Shown: positions 16,008 through 24,914 of the stretch, in pieces
Position numbering within the stretch: position 1 is the stretch's first letter
How the letters are laid out: the number at the start of each line of letters is the position of its first letter
From: Micromonospora phaseoli
GTDB lineage: Bacteria > Actinomycetota > Actinomycetes > Mycobacteriales > Micromonosporaceae
DNA length: 64,000 nt
Direction of reading: 5' to 3'
Assembly: GCF_900109115.1 (NCBI RefSeq)
Contig: NZ_FNYV01000001.1
Span: 434,001-498,000, forward strand
Notes under the pieces: generated by a model
Told to the model about the DNA's origin: nothing
Seen by the model: the letters and a program-made list of their open reading frames with translations, nothing else
Databases searched by the model: none
Program-made: the position numbers and the translations under genes

Positions 16008-16733
16008 TCAGTGGCAGTGTTGTTGGTCCGGTGGCCGGACTGGCGTCGCGCCGGGGCGGGACCACTGGGCTACCGGGCGGCCGTCTCTGCGCCACCAGCT
16101 GTACGTCGGGTCCTGCGGCCAGCCGTCGGGGGAGTCCTCCCAGACCTCCTGCCGTCCGTAGGCGGTCATGTCGAGCAGCTTGAGTGAGCCCATGATCGCT
16201 TCGACACCGCGGCCGGTCGTCTCGTAGGTGAGGAACACCCGGTCGTCTCGGCGCAGGTAGCATGCGATGACGCCGCCTCCGGCGACGGCGGGGTCGTCGA
16301 TGCCGTGGGTCGAGTACCACGGATGGAGGTAGCCCATGAACTCGCGGAATGGTGCGATCTCCTCGTACGGCCCCTCGCTGAAGACTGCGAACCTGATGCC
16401 CCGTGCCGCCAGGTAGCTAGCCTCGTGGAAGTTCCAGATACTCAGGGTGCAGCCTTCGCACTGCTCCTCGAACGGCTTGCCGAGGTGCCACATGTGTTTG
16501 TAGACCACGAGTTGGTCGCGCCCGTCGAAGATGTCGAGCAACGAGATCGGGCCGTGCTCGCCGACCAGCTTGACCGGGTCGATCTCGGTCATCGGCAGGC
16601 GGCGGCGGGCGGCGGCGATGGCGTCACCCTCACGGGTGTGTGCCTTCTCCCGTACGAGTAGGTCGTTCCGCTCACGAAGCCACGTGTCCCGGTCGACCAC
16701 GGGAGGCGCTGGGGGTGTGTCGGTACTCCGCAT
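16008..16733 (-). CDS. DUF899 family, thioredoxin-fold protein
   Basis: A 241-residue DUF899 protein. Seen: WLRERNDLLVREKAHTREGD, RRRLPMTEID, LLDIFDGRDQLVVYKHMW and the redox-like EEQCEGCTLSIWNF (CxxC), then VFLTYETTGRGVEAIMGSL. The family is thioredoxin-like and has no settled substrate. It is divergent from an HxlR regulator gene 50 bases away, so that regulator probably controls it. Confidence 0.88.
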   Translation of the reverse strand: MRSTDTPPAPPVVDRDTWLRERNDLLVREKAHTREGDAIAAARRRLPMTEIDPVKLVGEHGPISLLDIFDGRDQLVVYKHMWHLGKPFEEQCEGCTLSIWNFHEASYLAARGIRFAVFSEGPYEEIAPFREFMGYLHPWYSTHGIDDPAVAGGGVIACYLRRDDRVFLTYETTGRGVEAIMGSLKLLDMTAYGRQEVWEDSPDGWPQDPTYSWWRRDGRPVAQWSRPGATPVRPPDQQHCH

Positions 16734-16783
16734 GACGGTATTTTAAACATAGCTTTCGCTCGTGTGAAGAAAGTGGAGACCGG

Positions 16784-17467
16784 TTGCCTGCCAAGTTGAC
16801 CTACGCGCACCACGGCGACGCCTGCCGGGCCGCCAACGCCCTCGACCTGGTGGGTGACCGGTGGACGCTCATCGTCGTCCGCGAACTGCTTCTCGGCCCC
16901 AAACGCTTCGCCGACCTACAGGAGGCCGTTTGTGGCATCACTCCGGCAGTCCTCAGCGACCGGCTCAGATCCCTGCGGCAGGCCGGCATCGTCGAGCAGG
17001 TGACCCTGCCCGACCTGGCGCGCACCCGCGCGTACGTCGTCACCGAGTGGGGTCGTGGGCTGGAGTCGGTGCTCGCCTCACTGGGCCGGTGGTACTCGGC
17101 TGGCCGCGATCCTCGCACCACCGGTGGCATGACTCCCGACGCCACCATCCTCGCTATGCGCACCATGGCGCCGCCCGTCCCCGACAACCTGCCGCCGACC
17201 ACCCTGCGCCTCTACGACGCCCGCCAGACCAACCCACCGGTACGCGAGTACCACCTGGCCGCCGTCGAGCGGCTACTGCACGTCCAGCCCGGTGCCGCCG
17301 ACAACCCGGTGGCGACCGTGACCGCCGAGTCGACGGTCTGGAGCGAGGTGCTCTTCGACGGCCTGCTGCTCGCGGAAGCCGAAGGCGCCGGAACCGTACG
17401 CGTCGAGGGTGACCGCGACACCGTCGCCCGGATCATCCGCCTCTACCCCGCAGGCTCGGACCGATAG
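16784..17467 (+). CDS. HxlR family transcriptional regulator
   Basis: A 227-residue protein starting at TTG 16784 behind GGAG. The N-terminal winged helix matches HxlR: LDLVGDRWTLIVVRELLLGPKRFADLQ and ITPAVLSDRLRSLRQAGIVE. The C-terminal half (from about 110) is a SCP2-like small domain, unusual in length for HxlR but seen in actinomycetes. Divergent from the DUF899 gene, its likely target. Confidence 0.88.
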   Translation: MPAKLTYAHHGDACRAANALDLVGDRWTLIVVRELLLGPKRFADLQEAVCGITPAVLSDRLRSLRQAGIVEQVTLPDLARTRAYVVTEWGRGLESVLASLGRWYSAGRDPRTTGGMTPDATILAMRTMAPPVPDNLPPTTLRLYDARQTNPPVREYHLAAVERLLHVQPGAADNPVATVTAESTVWSEVLFDGLLLAEAEGAGTVRVEGDRDTVARIIRLYPAGSDR

Positions 17468-17531
17468 CGGAAGGCTGGACGTACGCCGCCCGACGCGACC
17501 GTCAGCAGCCTGGCGAGCCGGCACCGACTGG

Positions 17532-19097
17532 TCAGCGGGCCGGGCAGCGCTTGCCGTCGGCGGGGACGGTCAGGTCGATGAGGTAGGCGTCGACGGCTTC
17601 GGTGATGCAGGCGGTCTGCGGGTAGGCGGTGTGGCCCTCGCCCTCCCAGGTGAGCACCTGGCCGACGCCGAGCATCTCGGCCAGCGCCGGGGTCTGCTCG
17701 TACGGGGTGGCGGGGTCGCCGGTGGTGCCGACGACCAGGATCGGCGGGGCGCCGTCGGCGCGGCCGGTGGGGTAGGGGTCGCTGCCGCCCGGCCATTGCG
17801 TGCAGGAGACCAGGCCGGCGGCGAGCGGCGCGCCGAACAGCGGGTACTGCCCGCGCCACTGGGACTGGAGCTGGCGGATCCGCGCCAGGTCGGGGCGCTC
17901 GTCCTCGTCGGCGCAGTTGACGGCGAGGTTGGCGTCGAACAGGTTGGTGTAGCGGCCGTTCTCGTCGCGGCCGGTGTAGTTGTCGGCGAGGCGGAACACG
18001 CTGTCGGGGTTGCCCTCGTTCAGCCGGTCGATGGCCTGGGCGAGCTGCTGCCAGCCGGGTTCGGAGTACAACGAGGAGACGATCGCGTAGAAGACCCAGC
18101 CGGCGGTGGCCTCGCGGCCGTCGGCGGAGCGGACGGGGGAGGCGTTGGCCTTGTCGATGGCCGAGATCACCGCCGCCCGCGCGTCCGGCGCGATCGGGCA
18201 GCGCGCGGCGTTGGCCGCGCACCAGCGGGTGAAGTTGTCGAAGGCCCGCTCGAAGCCTCTGGCCTGGCTCTCCGAGCCGGCGATCAGCCCCTGGCGGGGG
18301 TCGACCGCGCCGTCGAGCACCAGCGCGCGTACCCGCTGCGGGAACAGTTGGGCGTAGGTGGCGCCGAGCAGGGTGCCGTAGGAGTAGCCGAGGTAGGTCA
18401 GCTTCTCGTCACCGACGGCCGCGCGGATCGCATCCATGTCGCGGGCGGCCTGCTCGGTGCCGTACAGCGGTAGCTGGTCGCCGTACCTGTCGCCGCAGCC
18501 CTGGCCGATCCGCTGGTTGAGCGCCACGAAATCGTCGAACGACTCCTGGCTCTCCGGGTCGGGGTCGTAGCCGAAGGCGGCGTCGAGGTCGGCATCGGGG
18601 ATGCACTCGACGGGGCTGGACCGGGCCACCCCGCGTGGGTCGAAGCCGACGATGTCGAAGCGCTCCATGATGCTGTCGGGCAGGCCGCCGAACTGCTCGC
18701 CGAAGGAGAGGTAGACCGCCGTGTCGACCCCCGAGCCGCCCGGCCCGCCCGGGTTGACCAACAGTGAGCCGATCCGGTCGCGCTGCTTGGTGGAGCGGGC
18801 CCGCAGCAGCGCGATCTCGAAGGTCTCACCCGCGCCAGCGCCGCCGGACCAGTCCCGGGGGACCTGGATGCGGGCGCACTCGTACCGGATCTCCGGCGCG
18901 CTCCGCCCGACCACCTCTTCGGGTACGTCCGGGCAGGGCCGCCAGGTCGGATCCGTGCCCGGCGCCGCGGCCTCGACCTCGGCGTCGGTGCGCGGCGCGA
19001 ACGCCGGCAGCGTGCAGCCGGCCGCGACCACCGCGGCGGCGGCCAGGCCGGCCACGGTGAGCCGGAAACGGCGGATCCGGTCGGAAGTACGGGTCAC
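17532..19097 (-). CDS. secreted alpha/beta-hydrolase, tripeptidyl aminopeptidase-like lipoprotein
   Basis: A 521-residue exported peptidase of the Streptomyces tripeptidyl aminopeptidase (SlpD/E) type. The signal ends VAAGC, a lipobox. The fold starts at GSLLVNPGGPGGSGVD; the nucleophile Ser is in YLGYSYGTLLG, Asp in VGTTGDPATPYEQ and His in WEGEGHTAYP. A C-terminal TAP-like domain carries the last two. It probably releases short peptides from the N-terminus of extracellular substrates. It lies 33 bases downstream of the ligase gene on the same strand. Start is GTG. Confidence 0.93.
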   Translation of the reverse strand: MTRTSDRIRRFRLTVAGLAAAAVVAAGCTLPAFAPRTDAEVEAAAPGTDPTWRPCPDVPEEVVGRSAPEIRYECARIQVPRDWSGGAGAGETFEIALLRARSTKQRDRIGSLLVNPGGPGGSGVDTAVYLSFGEQFGGLPDSIMERFDIVGFDPRGVARSSPVECIPDADLDAAFGYDPDPESQESFDDFVALNQRIGQGCGDRYGDQLPLYGTEQAARDMDAIRAAVGDEKLTYLGYSYGTLLGATYAQLFPQRVRALVLDGAVDPRQGLIAGSESQARGFERAFDNFTRWCAANAARCPIAPDARAAVISAIDKANASPVRSADGREATAGWVFYAIVSSLYSEPGWQQLAQAIDRLNEGNPDSVFRLADNYTGRDENGRYTNLFDANLAVNCADEDERPDLARIRQLQSQWRGQYPLFGAPLAAGLVSCTQWPGGSDPYPTGRADGAPPILVVGTTGDPATPYEQTPALAEMLGVGQVLTWEGEGHTAYPQTACITEAVDAYLIDLTVPADGKRCPAR

Positions 19098-19130
19098 GAA
19101 CGAGCCTCCGTGATCAGGTCGACGGCCAAG

Positions 19131-20231
19131 CTACGCGGGCCCGGCCGGGACCGCCGGGTCGCCCCGCAGGACCTGGTCCACGTCGAACCGGATCGGCCGG
19201 TCGAGTTGATCGTATCGGCAGGAGAGCGGGTCACGGTCGGGTCGCCAGCGGACGAACCGCGCGGTGTGCCGGAACCGGTCACCCTCCATCGCGTCGTACG
19301 CCACCTCGAGAACCAGCTGCGGGCGCAGCGGCTCCCACTCCAGGTTCTTCGTGCCGGTCCACCGGCTCACCCCGCCGGGAATGCGTTGGCCCCGCTCGTG
19401 GTCGCCGTGCACCCACGGGTGCTCCGCCCCGGCGTCGCGGTAGGGGGCCAGCTCCTCCAGCAGCTCGGCCCGGCGGGCCATGGTGAACGAGGCGCTCACC
19501 CCGACGTGATGCAGCACCCCGGCGTCGTCGTGCAGCCCCAGCAGCAGCGAGCCGACCACCGGGCCGGACTTGTGCCAGCGGAAACCGGCCACCACCACGT
19601 CGGCGGTGCGGGCGTGCTTGACCTTGAACATGAGCCGTTTGCCCGGCTCGTACGGCAGGTCGGCCGGCTTGGCGATCAGCCCGTCCAGCCCGGCGCCCTC
19701 GAAGACGTCGAACCAGCGGCGTGCGGTGTCGGCGTCGGTGGTGACCTGGGTGACGTGCACCGGCGGGCGTACCTGCGCCAACGCCTCCTCCAGCCGGGCG
19801 CGGCGGGTCGGGTAGGGCGCGTCGAGCAGGCTCTCGCCGTCGAGGGCGAGCAGGTCGAAGGCGACGAAGTCGGCGGCGGTGGTCTCGGCGAGCAGCTTCA
19901 CCCGGGAGGCCGCCGGGTGGATGCGCTGGGCCAGCAGCTCGAAGTCGAGCCGGGGCTGCCCGTCCGGGCCGTCGCGGCGGATCACGATCAGCTCGCCGTC
20001 GACCACACAGCGCGGCGGCAGCTGCCGGCGGGCCTGCTCCACCACCTCGGGGAAGTAGCGGGTCATCATCTTGCCGCCCCGGCTGGCCAGCTCCACCTCG
20101 TCACCGTCGCGGAAGACGATGCAGCGGAAGCCGTCCCACTTGGGCTCGTAGGTCATGCCCGACCCGGTGGGGATCGACGCGACGCTGCGGGCGAGCATCG
20201 GCTCCACCGGCGGGTTGATCGGCAGGTCCAC
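19131..20231 (-). CDS. ATP-dependent DNA ligase (LigC/LigD ligase-like)
   Basis: A 366-residue ligase with the adenylation Lys in EPKWDGFRCIVF, then ELASRGGKMMTRYFPE, VVDGELIVI, DGLIAKPADLPY and the C-terminal OB-fold with GSLLLGLHDDAGVL and RHTARFVRWRPD. It contains only the nucleotidyltransferase and OB domains. Similar stand-alone ligases assist end joining or excision repair. Starts at GTG 20231. Confidence 0.94.
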   Translation of the reverse strand: MDLPINPPVEPMLARSVASIPTGSGMTYEPKWDGFRCIVFRDGDEVELASRGGKMMTRYFPEVVEQARRQLPPRCVVDGELIVIRRDGPDGQPRLDFELLAQRIHPAASRVKLLAETTAADFVAFDLLALDGESLLDAPYPTRRARLEEALAQVRPPVHVTQVTTDADTARRWFDVFEGAGLDGLIAKPADLPYEPGKRLMFKVKHARTADVVVAGFRWHKSGPVVGSLLLGLHDDAGVLHHVGVSASFTMARRAELLEELAPYRDAGAEHPWVHGDHERGQRIPGGVSRWTGTKNLEWEPLRPQLVLEVAYDAMEGDRFRHTARFVRWRPDRDPLSCRYDQLDRPIRFDVDQVLRGDPAVPAGPA

Positions 20232-20367
20232 GGCGACCAGTCAACCAGACGCCACCGACAGCGGTGAGGCAGATCACCGCCGCGCGGTGGGTGGCGTGTC
20301 CGCCCCACGTCCGGCACGTCCCGCCCGGGCGAATCAGAAAGCCGCAGCTCAGAGCTACTTTCGCGGG

Positions 20368-20580
20368 GTGTCGGAGTTGGTGTGCGGGTGCTGCGGACGG
20401 TGGCGGGTCAGCGTCGAGCGGATCGCCGGCCGGTACGTCTACCGGCTGGTGCACCGCTATCCCGGTCGTTTCGGTGGTGGCAAGGACGTGCTCGGCGAGG
20501 TCGGCTCGGTGACCGAGCTGGCGGAGCTGCTGCTGCGGCGTACCCCGGTGAGCCTGGCCGACCTGCGTGAAGCCGCCTGA
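20368..20580 (+). CDS. small hypothetical protein with N-terminal Cys cluster
   Basis: A GTG at 20368 gives 70 residues: VSELVCGCCGRWRVSVER, then a basic, aromatic core (YVYRLVHRYPGRFGGG) and a helical tail TELAELLLRRTPVSLADL. The CxCC trio hints at metal binding. The longer upstream frame looks non-coding because it runs antisense to the ligase start. It lies between the ligase and glycosylase genes, convergent with the latter. No family recognised. Confidence 0.6.
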   Translation: MSELVCGCCGRWRVSVERIAGRYVYRLVHRYPGRFGGGKDVLGEVGSVTELAELLLRRTPVSLADLREAA

Positions 20581-20597
20581 ATCCCGGCGGCGGGTGA

Positions 20598-21515
20598 TCA
20601 GAAGTGGGCGAAGGAGCGGATGGGGGCGCGGGGGCCGAACTTCGGTGCCTGCACGCCGGCGGCCTCCAGCAGCCGGCAGACCCGGCCCCGGTGCCCCCGG
20701 AACGGCTCCAGCAACGCCAGCATCCGGGCGTCGTCGCCGCGTGGCTCGCCGGCCAGGGCCCAGGCGACCGTGTTCGGTACGTGGTAGTCGCCGACACTGA
20801 CCGCGTCCGGGTCGCCGTACGCGACGCGTACCACCTCGGCGGCGGTCCACGGCCCCACGCCGGGGATCGAGCGCAGCAGCCGGGTGGCCTCGGTGGCGTC
20901 GGCGCACCGCTGGAGCCGGTCGGCCATCCGGGCGGCCCGGCGCAGCGTCTCGGCCCGGCGTTGCTCGATCCCGAACGGGTGGAACACCCAGTAGCCGGCG
21001 GCGGCCACCGCCGCCGGGTCGGGCGGCAGCAGCAGCCGCATCGGCCCCGGGGCCGGCTCGGCGAAGTGGCGGACGGTCGCCGCGTACCCCCGGTAGGCCT
21101 CCTTGCCGGTCACCTTCTGCTCCAGGACCGCCCGCAGCACCTGGGGGAAGACCAGCCCGGTGGCCGGCATCCGCAACCCCTGGTGCACCGCCGCCAGCCG
21201 GGCCACCACGGGGTGCGTCGCCGCGAGGTCCGCGAACCCGGTCAGGTCGTCGCGTAGCCCGGCCACCGAGTCGGCCCGCTCCACCACCCACCCGGCGCCC
21301 GGGCCGTAACCCTCGGCGACCAGGTCGCCGGCCGCCGGCCGCAGGGCGAGGGTGGCCGGCCCGTCGGGGGTGCGGGTCGCCCACCAGAAGACGCCCGCGA
21401 CGATCCGCGCGCAGGGGTCGTACGGGCTGAACGTGAGCGGGCGCACCGACGCGGCCAGGCGGTAGCCGGACGCCGGTCGCAGGGCCCGGCTCGCGTTCGC
21501 TTCGGTCCTGGTCAC
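20598..21515 (-). CDS. DNA-3-methyladenine glycosylase 2 (AlkA-like)
   Basis: A 305-residue helix-hairpin-helix glycosylase that removes alkylated bases. The HhH motif is LRSIPGVGPWTAAEV and the catalytic Asp is in SVGDYHVPNTVAW. The N-terminal 90 residues form the AlkA-type beta domain. There is no Ada-type methyl acceptor domain. Start GTG 21515. With the ligase and LigD-type polymerase nearby it adds to a repair-rich region. Confidence 0.9.
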   Translation of the reverse strand: MTRTEANASRALRPASGYRLAASVRPLTFSPYDPCARIVAGVFWWATRTPDGPATLALRPAAGDLVAEGYGPGAGWVVERADSVAGLRDDLTGFADLAATHPVVARLAAVHQGLRMPATGLVFPQVLRAVLEQKVTGKEAYRGYAATVRHFAEPAPGPMRLLLPPDPAAVAAAGYWVFHPFGIEQRRAETLRRAARMADRLQRCADATEATRLLRSIPGVGPWTAAEVVRVAYGDPDAVSVGDYHVPNTVAWALAGEPRGDDARMLALLEPFRGHRGRVCRLLEAAGVQAPKFGPRAPIRSFAHF

Positions 21516-21590
21516 GGCCTCACTCTGCCATGCGCCGCGGCCGGCGCACCGATGCGCTCACCGCCTGGCCGGGGCTGTCGCTGTAAAGGC

Positions 21591-21630
21591 GATGGCCGGT
21601 CGCCGCCCTCTCGGGCGGCGACCGGCCATC
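21591..21630. terminator. terminator hairpin downstream of the lipoprotein gene
   Basis: Perfect 17-base GC-rich arms at 21591-21607 and 21614-21630 with a six-base loop, 15 bases after the lipoprotein stop on the minus strand. It separates that gene from the glycosylase gene. Confidence 0.85.
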
Positions 21631-21645
21631 GGTGTACCGATTGGA

Positions 21646-22305
21646 TCAGTAGTCGTAGTCGGAGTCGCTCGACTCGGACTTCGACGGCGGCGCGACGGCC
21701 TTCGGGGTGCCCTTGGGCAGGCACTCCAGGTTCTTGCTGCCGTCGGGGTTGACCACGAACCAGGTGCCGCCGACGCCCTGGCCCTTCCACGCGCCGGGCT
21801 TCTTGTCACCGATGTAGGTGTAGAGCGGCCAGCCGTCGAGGGTGATCTGGCGGGTGCCGTCCTCACGGGTGATGGTGCCCACCGCGTCGTCGGAGACGCC
21901 CTTGAGATCCGGGTTGCCGTCGGTCAGCGCCGGCGGCCACACCTCCGCGCACTCGTCCTCGCAGTTGGACGACGGCGGGTCGTTGGTGTCGCGGTCGAAG
22001 CGGTACAGGATGAACCCGTCCTGGTTGACGACCGCACTGCCCATCCGCGGGAACTTCTTGCCGGTCAGACTGTCGGTCAGCTCGGCTCCGTCGGGCAGGG
22101 GAACGTCGTTCTCGGCCTCCGCGCCCGGTGATGCCGAGGCACCCGGCTCCGCGCTGGCCTCCGGGTCTGCGGTCACGGTGGGCTCGGCCGCGGCGACGGC
22201 GACCGGCTCGGCCGCACCGGAGTCAGGTCCGTAGCCCGCGGGAGCGCAGGCCGTAAGTGCGACCACGGCGCTCACCGCGATGACGGTCCGCTTCATCTGT
22301 GCCAC
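21646..22305 (-). CDS. lipoprotein with COG4315-type secreted repeats (SCO0930-like)
   Basis: A 219-residue lipoprotein: signal ending ALTAC, an acidic Pro/Ala spacer, then two copies of the secreted repeat of unknown function. Repeat 1 has VVNQDGFILYRFDRD and CEDECAEVWPP; repeat 2 has ITLDGWPLYTYIGDKKPG and GQGVGGTWFVV. The C-terminus is an Asp/Ser/Tyr-rich tail. SCO0930-like proteins are surface-exposed with unknown role. The GTG at 22305 or the ATG at 22296 may start it; GAGGAG is just upstream. The ECF sigma/anti-sigma pair is encoded nearby. Confidence 0.88.
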   Translation of the reverse strand: MAQMKRTVIAVSAVVALTACAPAGYGPDSGAAEPVAVAAAEPTVTADPEASAEPGASASPGAEAENDVPLPDGAELTDSLTGKKFPRMGSAVVNQDGFILYRFDRDTNDPPSSNCEDECAEVWPPALTDGNPDLKGVSDDAVGTITREDGTRQITLDGWPLYTYIGDKKPGAWKGQGVGGTWFVVNPDGSKNLECLPKGTPKAVAPPSKSESSDSDYDY

Positions 22306-22459
22306 GTGCCCTCCTCATGCTTGATAGTCACCGATGAGTACGGGAGTAGTGCTGTCAAGGTTGAATCCGAAACGGTGGCGAATTTCACTGGATTACGTTG
22401 AACCGTCTGGGGCCTCTGTTCGTAGGAGTCCGTATCCGCCGCCCCGGCCAGGGACGGCG

Positions 22460-22489
22460 AAAGGCCCGCCTCGTCCGAGGCGGGCCTTT
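22460..22489. terminator. terminator hairpin after the anti-sigma gene
   Basis: Thirteen-base arms (AAAGGCCCGCCTC and its complement) at 22460-22472 and 22477-22489 with a four-base loop. It ends in a T-run on the minus strand, a standard intrinsic terminator 12 bases past the stop at 22502. Confidence 0.9.
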
Positions 22490-22501
22490 GCGTGCGGCGG
22501 G

Positions 22502-23284
22502 TCAGGCGGTGGGGACGGTCATCAGGGTGTTGGTGGCACCCTTGGCGTCCACCTCCTGAACCTCGAAGTGCTTGATGTCGTCCAGCTTCGTCGAGGTGGC
22601 CGCGGACAGAGTCAGCGACTGTGGGTTGGCGTTGGTGCCGTACCCGCCCTCCGGCACCGACCAGGTGGAGAGGACCTCCGTCTCGGCGTTCTTGCGCACC
22701 ACCACCAGCCGGCAGGTGCGCGGCCCCGGCAGCCGGCCGAGGGTGAAGTCCATCTTGGTGCCGAAGTCCTTCGAGATGAGGAAGAACGTCGCCTGCACCC
22801 CGGTGGTCGAGTCGGTGACGTTGACCTGGTCACCCTCCTGCTCGTTGCCGCCGAACCCCGGGTCGCCCGGGTTGCCGGGGCGGGTGTCCGGTGGGTCGAT
22901 CGGCGCGGTGGCGTCCGGTCCGGCCTGGATGCCCGGCGGGTTGCTGCTGTCGCTCAGGCTGGCGAAGCCGACGCCGGTCAGCCCGCCGAAGACGACCACG
23001 GCCGCCGCGGTCGCGAGGACCTGCCGGAACCGTGCCCGCCGCCGGTGCCCGCGCAGCGCCACGAGCGTCCGATCCAACAGGACCGGATTCGTGTGGGTCT
23101 GCTCCAGCGCCGTGATCGATTCCTCGTCGATGTCGGAGAGCAGCCCGACCACCGGCACCATCGTCTCCAACTCGGCGGCACAGGCCCAGCAGGTCGCGAG
23201 GTGTTCCTCGAACCGCTCCATGTCCTGGTCGTCCAGCACGCCGAGCGCGTACGCGGCGACGTCCATGTGGTCAACCCGGCTCAT
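22502..23284 (-). CDS. anti-sigma factor with zinc-finger motif, single-pass membrane protein
   Basis: A 260-residue anti-sigma factor starting at ATG 23284, overlapping the sigma gene stop by four bases. The N-terminal zinc anti-sigma motif is FEEHLATCWACAAEL (H-x3-C-x2-C). A membrane helix VLATAAAVVVFGGLTGVGF (about residues 90-110) leads to an outer domain with a Pro/Gly-rich stalk and an anti-sigma-K-like fold (TLGRLPGPRTCRLVVV). It should hold the adjacent ECF sigma factor at the membrane until a signal arrives from outside. Confidence 0.9.
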   Translation of the reverse strand: MSRVDHMDVAAYALGVLDDQDMERFEEHLATCWACAAELETMVPVVGLLSDIDEESITALEQTHTNPVLLDRTLVALRGHRRRARFRQVLATAAAVVVFGGLTGVGFASLSDSSNPPGIQAGPDATAPIDPPDTRPGNPGDPGFGGNEQEGDQVNVTDSTTGVQATFFLISKDFGTKMDFTLGRLPGPRTCRLVVVRKNAETEVLSTWSVPEGGYGTNANPQSLTLSAATSTKLDDIKHFEVQEVDAKGATNTLMTVPTA

Positions 23285-23922
23285 TCCGTCACCCCCCTTT
23301 CCTGCAGAGCTGTGCGCAGCGCGCGCAGCGCGTAGTAGACCCGCGACTTCGCGGTGCCCAGTGGCAGGCCGAGCTCCTCGGCTGCCTCCGGCACCGTCCG
23401 GCCCCGGAAGTAGGTCGCCACCAGGATCTCCCGGTGGGACTGAGTCAACGTTCGTAGCGCGTCCGCCACCGTCATCGAGCGCAGCACCCGGTCGGTGCTG
23501 TCCGCTTCGGCGAACGCGGTCAGGTCCCGGTCGTACGTCTCGGCCGGGCGGGCCTGTTCGCTGCGGTGCTCGTCGATGGCGATCCGCCGGGCCACCGTCA
23601 CCAGCCACGGCCGTAGCGACCCCTGTCCCTGTGCACCCAGCCGGTGGGCGTTCTTCCAGGCACGCAGCAGCGTCTCCTGGACGATGTCCTCGGCCCGCTG
23701 CCGGTCGCCGCCGGTCAGCCGCATGACGAACATCAGCAGCGGACCGGCGTGTTCGGCGTAGAGCGTGCGAACCAACTGGTCGGAGTGGGCAGCCTCGGTG
23801 GTCGAAGCCTGGTGGCGGCCAGGGGTGGGTCGCGGCGTCACCGGGCTATTCTGGCGAGACGCCGCGCGGGAGTCGACCCCATGCGGGGACGTGGTCGGCC
23901 GTGACTGGGACCGGGCGGACAT
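23281..23922 (-). CDS. ECF RNA polymerase sigma factor
   Basis: Region 2 is LVRTLYAEHAGPLLMFVMRL with DIVQETLLRAWKNAHRL; region 4 is ALRTLTQSHREILVATYFRG and GTAKSRVYYALRALRTAL. The start is uncertain: ATG 23922 gives 213 residues with an Arg/Ser/Pro-rich N-terminus; GTG 23841 (shorter) and ATG 24060 (longer) are possible. It is translationally coupled to its anti-sigma gene. Its regulon is not evident from the window. Confidence 0.9.
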   Translation of the reverse strand: MSARSQSRPTTSPHGVDSRAASRQNSPVTPRPTPGRHQASTTEAAHSDQLVRTLYAEHAGPLLMFVMRLTGGDRQRAEDIVQETLLRAWKNAHRLGAQGQGSLRPWLVTVARRIAIDEHRSEQARPAETYDRDLTAFAEADSTDRVLRSMTVADALRTLTQSHREILVATYFRGRTVPEAAEELGLPLGTAKSRVYYALRALRTALQERGVTE

Positions 23923-24056
23923 CCAGTCCACCCGCACCCGGTCGCTCTGCCAACCGACCGCCAGTGCGTGCATGCAGACCTCCGGGTGTCCATGGACAGA
24001 AGCCGTCCCCCCACGGGCATGGCTGCTGATTGATACGGACGGACCCAGCGAACAGA

Positions 24057-24914
24057 TCAACGCCGGACGGAAAAAATCCCCGGCGGAGGTGGCGTCGAGT
24101 CGATGGCCTCGCCGTCGTGCACCACGGCGGCACCCCCGGTGAACCGGTCGAGCTCCGCGCCGGCGAGCACCCGACCCGGAAACCAGTCACCGGCGGCGCG
24201 GCGGGTCAACGCCGCCACCGGCGGTTCCTGACGGCCGGCGAGCAGCACCAGATTGCCGTAGCGCCGCCCGCGCAGCACGGCGGCGTCGGAGACCAGGCAG
24301 GCCCGCGGCAGCACCGACCGTACGGTGGCGACCTGTCCGCGGGCGTAGCGCAGCGGCGGGCCGTCGGCGATGTTGGCCAGGTACCAGCCCGCCGGATGCA
24401 GCACCCGGCTCGCCTCGGCGGCGTACTCCACCGAGGTCAGCCGGGCCGGTGTGCGGGCGCCGGCGAAGACGTCGGCGACCACCACGTCGTAGCTGGCGTC
24501 CCGCGAGGCGGCCAGCACCGCTCGGGCGTCGCCCACCCGTACCTTCAGTCGGGCATCGGCCCGCCACGGCAGCGCCCGCCGCACCAGCTCGACCAGCGCC
24601 CCGTCCAGCTCGCACACCCGCTGGGTGGAGCCCGGACGGGTGGCGGCCACGTAGCGGGGCAGGGTCAACGCGCCGCCGCCGAGATGGAGCACCCGCAGTG
24701 GCGCGCCGGCGGGCGCGACCAGATCGATCGCGGCGGCCAGCCGACGGACGTACTCGAACTCCAGGTGGGTGGGGTCGGTCAGGTCCACATGCGACTGTGG
24801 CGCGCCGTCCAGCAGCAGCGTCCACGAACCGGCCCGGTCCGGGTCGGGCACCAGCTCGGCGAGGCCCGTGTCGACCGGCTCGACGATCCGGTCGGCGGCC
24901 CGCCGCCGGCCCAT
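24057..24914 (-). CDS. spermidine synthase-fold SAM-dependent enzyme, last gene of the repair operon
   Basis: A 285-residue Rossmann-fold protein. The SAM-type motif is LRVLHLGGGALTLPRYVA with acidic ELDGALVELV; YDVVVADVFAGARTP and LTSVEYAAEASRVL follow. It resembles the spermidine synthase superfamily, but true polyamine synthesis is unproven and speD is not nearby. Its ATG overlaps the nurA stop (TGATG), so it is made with the repair proteins. Its substrate is unknown; a methyltransferase role is one possibility. Confidence 0.8.
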   Translation of the reverse strand: MGRRRAADRIVEPVDTGLAELVPDPDRAGSWTLLLDGAPQSHVDLTDPTHLEFEYVRRLAAAIDLVAPAGAPLRVLHLGGGALTLPRYVAATRPGSTQRVCELDGALVELVRRALPWRADARLKVRVGDARAVLAASRDASYDVVVADVFAGARTPARLTSVEYAAEASRVLHPAGWYLANIADGPPLRYARGQVATVRSVLPRACLVSDAAVLRGRRYGNLVLLAGRQEPPVAALTRRAAGDWFPGRVLAGAELDRFTGGAAVVHDGEAIDSTPPPPGIFSVRR

